Shown here in pieces: positions 6,967 through 8,635 of a DNA stretch of 8,635 bases. The notes under the pieces are model-generated. The model did no database searches and had not been told where the DNA came from. It saw only the letters and a list, made by a program, of their open reading frames with translations. Location of the stretch: NCBI GenBank assembly GCA_947384645.1, contig CANDHX010000047.1, forward strand, positions 1 through 8,635. Direction: 5' to 3'. This DNA is from an uncultured Mycoplasmatota bacterium. Its GTDB lineage: Bacteria > Bacillota_I > Bacilli_A > RF39 > UBA660. Every line of letters begins with the position of its first letter. Within the stretch, counting starts at the first letter, position 1. Position numbers and translations under genes: made by a program.

Positions 6967-7002
6967 GTTTTAGAGTTGTATCATAAAAATGGTGAAATAA
7001 AA
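6967..7002 (+). other. Single sequence resembling a degenerate type II CRISPR repeat
   Basis: GTTTTAGAG at 6967-6975 followed by AATGGT at 6988-6993 within a 36-base span. Type II-A repeats of the Streptococcus kind start with the same nine bases and have AATGGT at nearly the same offset (one base different). The usual AAAAC end is absent, no second copy exists in the window and no cas gene is seen. In AT-rich DNA this may be chance. It lies between the PF06541-type gene and the second surface-gene promoter, in a 148-base gap where I see no terminator. Confidence 0.15.
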
Positions 7003-7017
7003 AAATTAATAAATATA

Positions 7018-7046
7018 TTAACTTTTTAAAAGTATCATGTTATACT
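7018..7046 (+). promoter_or_regulatory. Predicted extended -10 promoter of the second surface-protein gene
   Basis: TTAACT (7018-7023), a 17-base spacer, and TATACT (7041-7046) with TG one base upstream. It shares the 12-mer ATGTTATACTTT (7037-7048) with the first paralogue's promoter. The leader is only about 30 bases, with a weak AGAGAGTG (7064-7071) as ribosome binding site. Confidence 0.65.
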
Positions 7047-7080
7047 TTGTATTGTAAGAATCTAGAGAGTGTGAAACTAA

Positions 7081-8635
7081 ATGCAAGAAAAAAGCACAAG
7101 AACTAAAAAAGTTATAATTTTAGCTATATGTATAGTCTCTTTAGTATTTGCATGTATCATGGGTACGTATGCATACTTCATAATAAACGTAAATAACGAC
7201 GATAGACAAAATGCCCAAATAGATACTGGAACTATGAAGCTAACATTTGCGGACGGAAATCCCACGATAAACGAAAGAATCATGTTAGGTGAAACCAAGA
7301 CAAAGACATTTACTCTAGAGAATACAGGAGACTTAGATGCTGTGGTGAGTATAGATTGGCTAGACCTAGTTAATACCTATATGGAAGGAAGTCTAACATA
7401 TACATTAGAGCAATCTGAAACAGAGGGTTCTGGATATACTGAAATGATAGAGAAAACTAATATACCAGTACCAAGTACAGCATTCACGACAACACTAGCT
7501 CCAGATATAACAGTTCCAGTAGGAAAGAAATACTATTACAACTTAATAATAACGTTTAACGATTTAGCAGATGTCGATCAAGAAGCAGATAGGAATGCAA
7601 GTTTATCTACCAAGTTCACAGTAAGCCAGCCATCTACGAATAGAAACTACGACTTAATAATAGACCCGAATGGCGGGTCATTGGGTGGCTCAAATACAGT
7701 ACAAATCTTAACAAGGAAAAATGGTGAAACTGAAACTATTGGAACACCTACTAAAATAGGAGCAACATTCCAAGGTTGGAAAATATCAGGCTATGGAAGT
7801 TCATTAGTTGATGAAACATTTACTATGGGAAAAGCTAATACAAAGCTAGTGGCTGAGTATACAGAGTTCAATGCAGTAAAAGCAGTAAACGATATATTAA
7901 ACAATAAATTGCCAGAAGGAGTGACAAGAGAAAGTCCAGACTTTGCAGCAGCAACAGTCGCTAATGAAGCTGGAGTCTATTCTATGGAAGACGATTATGG
8001 AAACTCATATTTCTATAGGGGAGCAGTAACAAATAACTATGTCAAATTTGCTGACTTTTATTGGAGAATCATAAGAGTAAATGGAGACGGAAGTGTGCGA
8101 ATTAAATATGACGGGTCAAGCGCTCATGTAAATGGAGAAAACAGTGCGGATAGATACACAACAAAATCAGCATACAATAAGAACTACGACGATGCAAAAT
8201 ATATAGGATGGATGTATGGACCAGCAGGAACAGGGTCGAGTACAAGTAAAGAAGAAGCTCAAAAGAATACGACAAGTTCAGATATAAAAAATCTTATAGA
8301 TGAATGGTATAAGACAAATATAGTAGACGCAGGCTACAGCGGGTCAGTAGAGGACACAATATTCTGTAATGATAGAAGCACACCTGGAAAAGATAAAACA
8401 GGGTGGAGTTCAGATACAGGTTTAGGATATCAACAAAATAAAACGGCATATGGAGCATATGCAAGAATAGGAGTACAGCCTTTAAATTATAATAATATAT
8501 ATCCAACATTTAAATGTCCAGAGAAGAATGACGCATTTACAGTAAGTGATATAGAATTAGGAAATGGAGCACTCAAGTACCCAGTAGGACTAATAACAGC
8601 AGATGAGATAGTAGCAGCAGGAAGTGGAAAATATA
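7081..8635 (+). CDS. Surface protein, intact paralogue (TasA-like N-terminus, InlB-type repeat, paralogous domain); 3' end outside window
   Basis: I translated 518 codons from ATG 7081 to the window edge with no stop; an in-frame TAA immediately precedes the ATG, fixing the upstream limit. Domains: basic start and hydrophobic segment (about 9-36, ending GTYAYF, reminiscent of SipW-processed TasA/camelysin precursors); a beta domain (about 44-180; DTGTMKLTFADG, FTLENTGDLDAVV); an InlB B-repeat-like unit (about 191-259; DPNGGS, FQGWKISG, LVAEY); a spacer; then the paralogous domain from 298 (GVYSMEDDYG, FYWRIIRVNGDGSVRI, YIGWMYG, IFCNDRSTPGK with Cys429, TFKCPEKNDAF with Cys479, and GLITADEIVAAG). 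The two cysteines are also kept in the broken copy. Its product is probably secreted or held by the N-terminal helix, and an adhesin or biofilm-matrix role is inference. By comparison with the first copy, about 90 codons are missing on the right. Confidence 0.88.
   Translation, partial: MQEKSTRTKKVIILAICIVSLVFACIMGTYAYFIINVNNDDRQNAQIDTGTMKLTFADGNPTINERIMLGETKTKTFTLENTGDLDAVVSIDWLDLVNTYMEGSLTYTLEQSETEGSGYTEMIEKTNIPVPSTAFTTTLAPDITVPVGKKYYYNLIITFNDLADVDQEADRNASLSTKFTVSQPSTNRNYDLIIDPNGGSLGGSNTVQILTRKNGETETIGTPTKIGATFQGWKISGYGSSLVDETFTMGKANTKLVAEYTEFNAVKAVNDILNNKLPEGVTRESPDFAAATVANEAGVYSMEDDYGNSYFYRGAVTNNYVKFADFYWRIIRVNGDGSVRIKYDGSSAHVNGENSADRYTTKSAYNKNYDDAKYIGWMYGPAGTGSSTSKEEAQKNTTSSDIKNLIDEWYKTNIVDAGYSGSVEDTIFCNDRSTPGKDKTGWSSDTGLGYQQNKTAYGAYARIGVQPLNYNNIYPTFKCPEKNDAFTVSDIELGNGALKYPVGLITADEIVAAGSGKY

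Overview
The window comes from a low-GC (about one third G+C by eye), walled, Bacillota-like bacterium. MurG and FtsQ/DivIB point to peptidoglycan and septal division. TmcAL (YlbM family) is typical of Bacillota. The two surface proteins combine a TasA/camelysin-like start, an InlB-type repeat and a 'YWRIIR-NGDGSVRI' domain, a style I associate with uncultured gut Bacilli; that placement is inference. UAG ends three intact housekeeping genes (murG, ftsQ, queH) and UGA appears to end tmcAL, so I read the window with the standard bacterial code.

Layout. Bases 1-1817 are the end of a tightly packed plus-strand operon: the 3' part of murG, then ftsQ/divIB (2-base gap), then queH (1-base overlap, GTG start). 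After a 93-base gap holding a promoter comes a 366-residue acidic, membrane-anchored protein of unknown function (1911-3011), closed by a clear intrinsic terminator. A strong extended -10 promoter and a roughly 125-nt leader with three TCCGGA repeats then precede a large surface-protein gene (3214-5036). That gene is broken by a one-base frameshift near 4290 and an in-frame TAG at 4629. A bidirectional terminator separates it from convergent tmcAL (minus strand, 5080-6171). tmcAL shares a divergent promoter region with a five-helix membrane protein of the PF06541 type (6261-6932). The window ends inside a second, so far intact copy of the surface protein (7081 to the edge), which is easy to miss because it has no stop codon within the window.

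How the parts relate. The left block is housekeeping: lipid II synthesis, divisome assembly and queuosine tRNA modification. tmcAL adds a second tRNA-modification gene. The accessory interest lies in the two surface-protein paralogues, one decayed and one apparently functional. They share domain order and a 12-base promoter core but have very different leaders. The best leads are the pseudogene/intact pair as a possible recombination reservoir, the repeat-bearing leader that could mask its own ribosome binding site, the ZipA-like layout of the acidic protein, and a single sequence resembling a degenerate type II CRISPR repeat at 6967-7002. I did not find a clearly new multi-gene system in this window.
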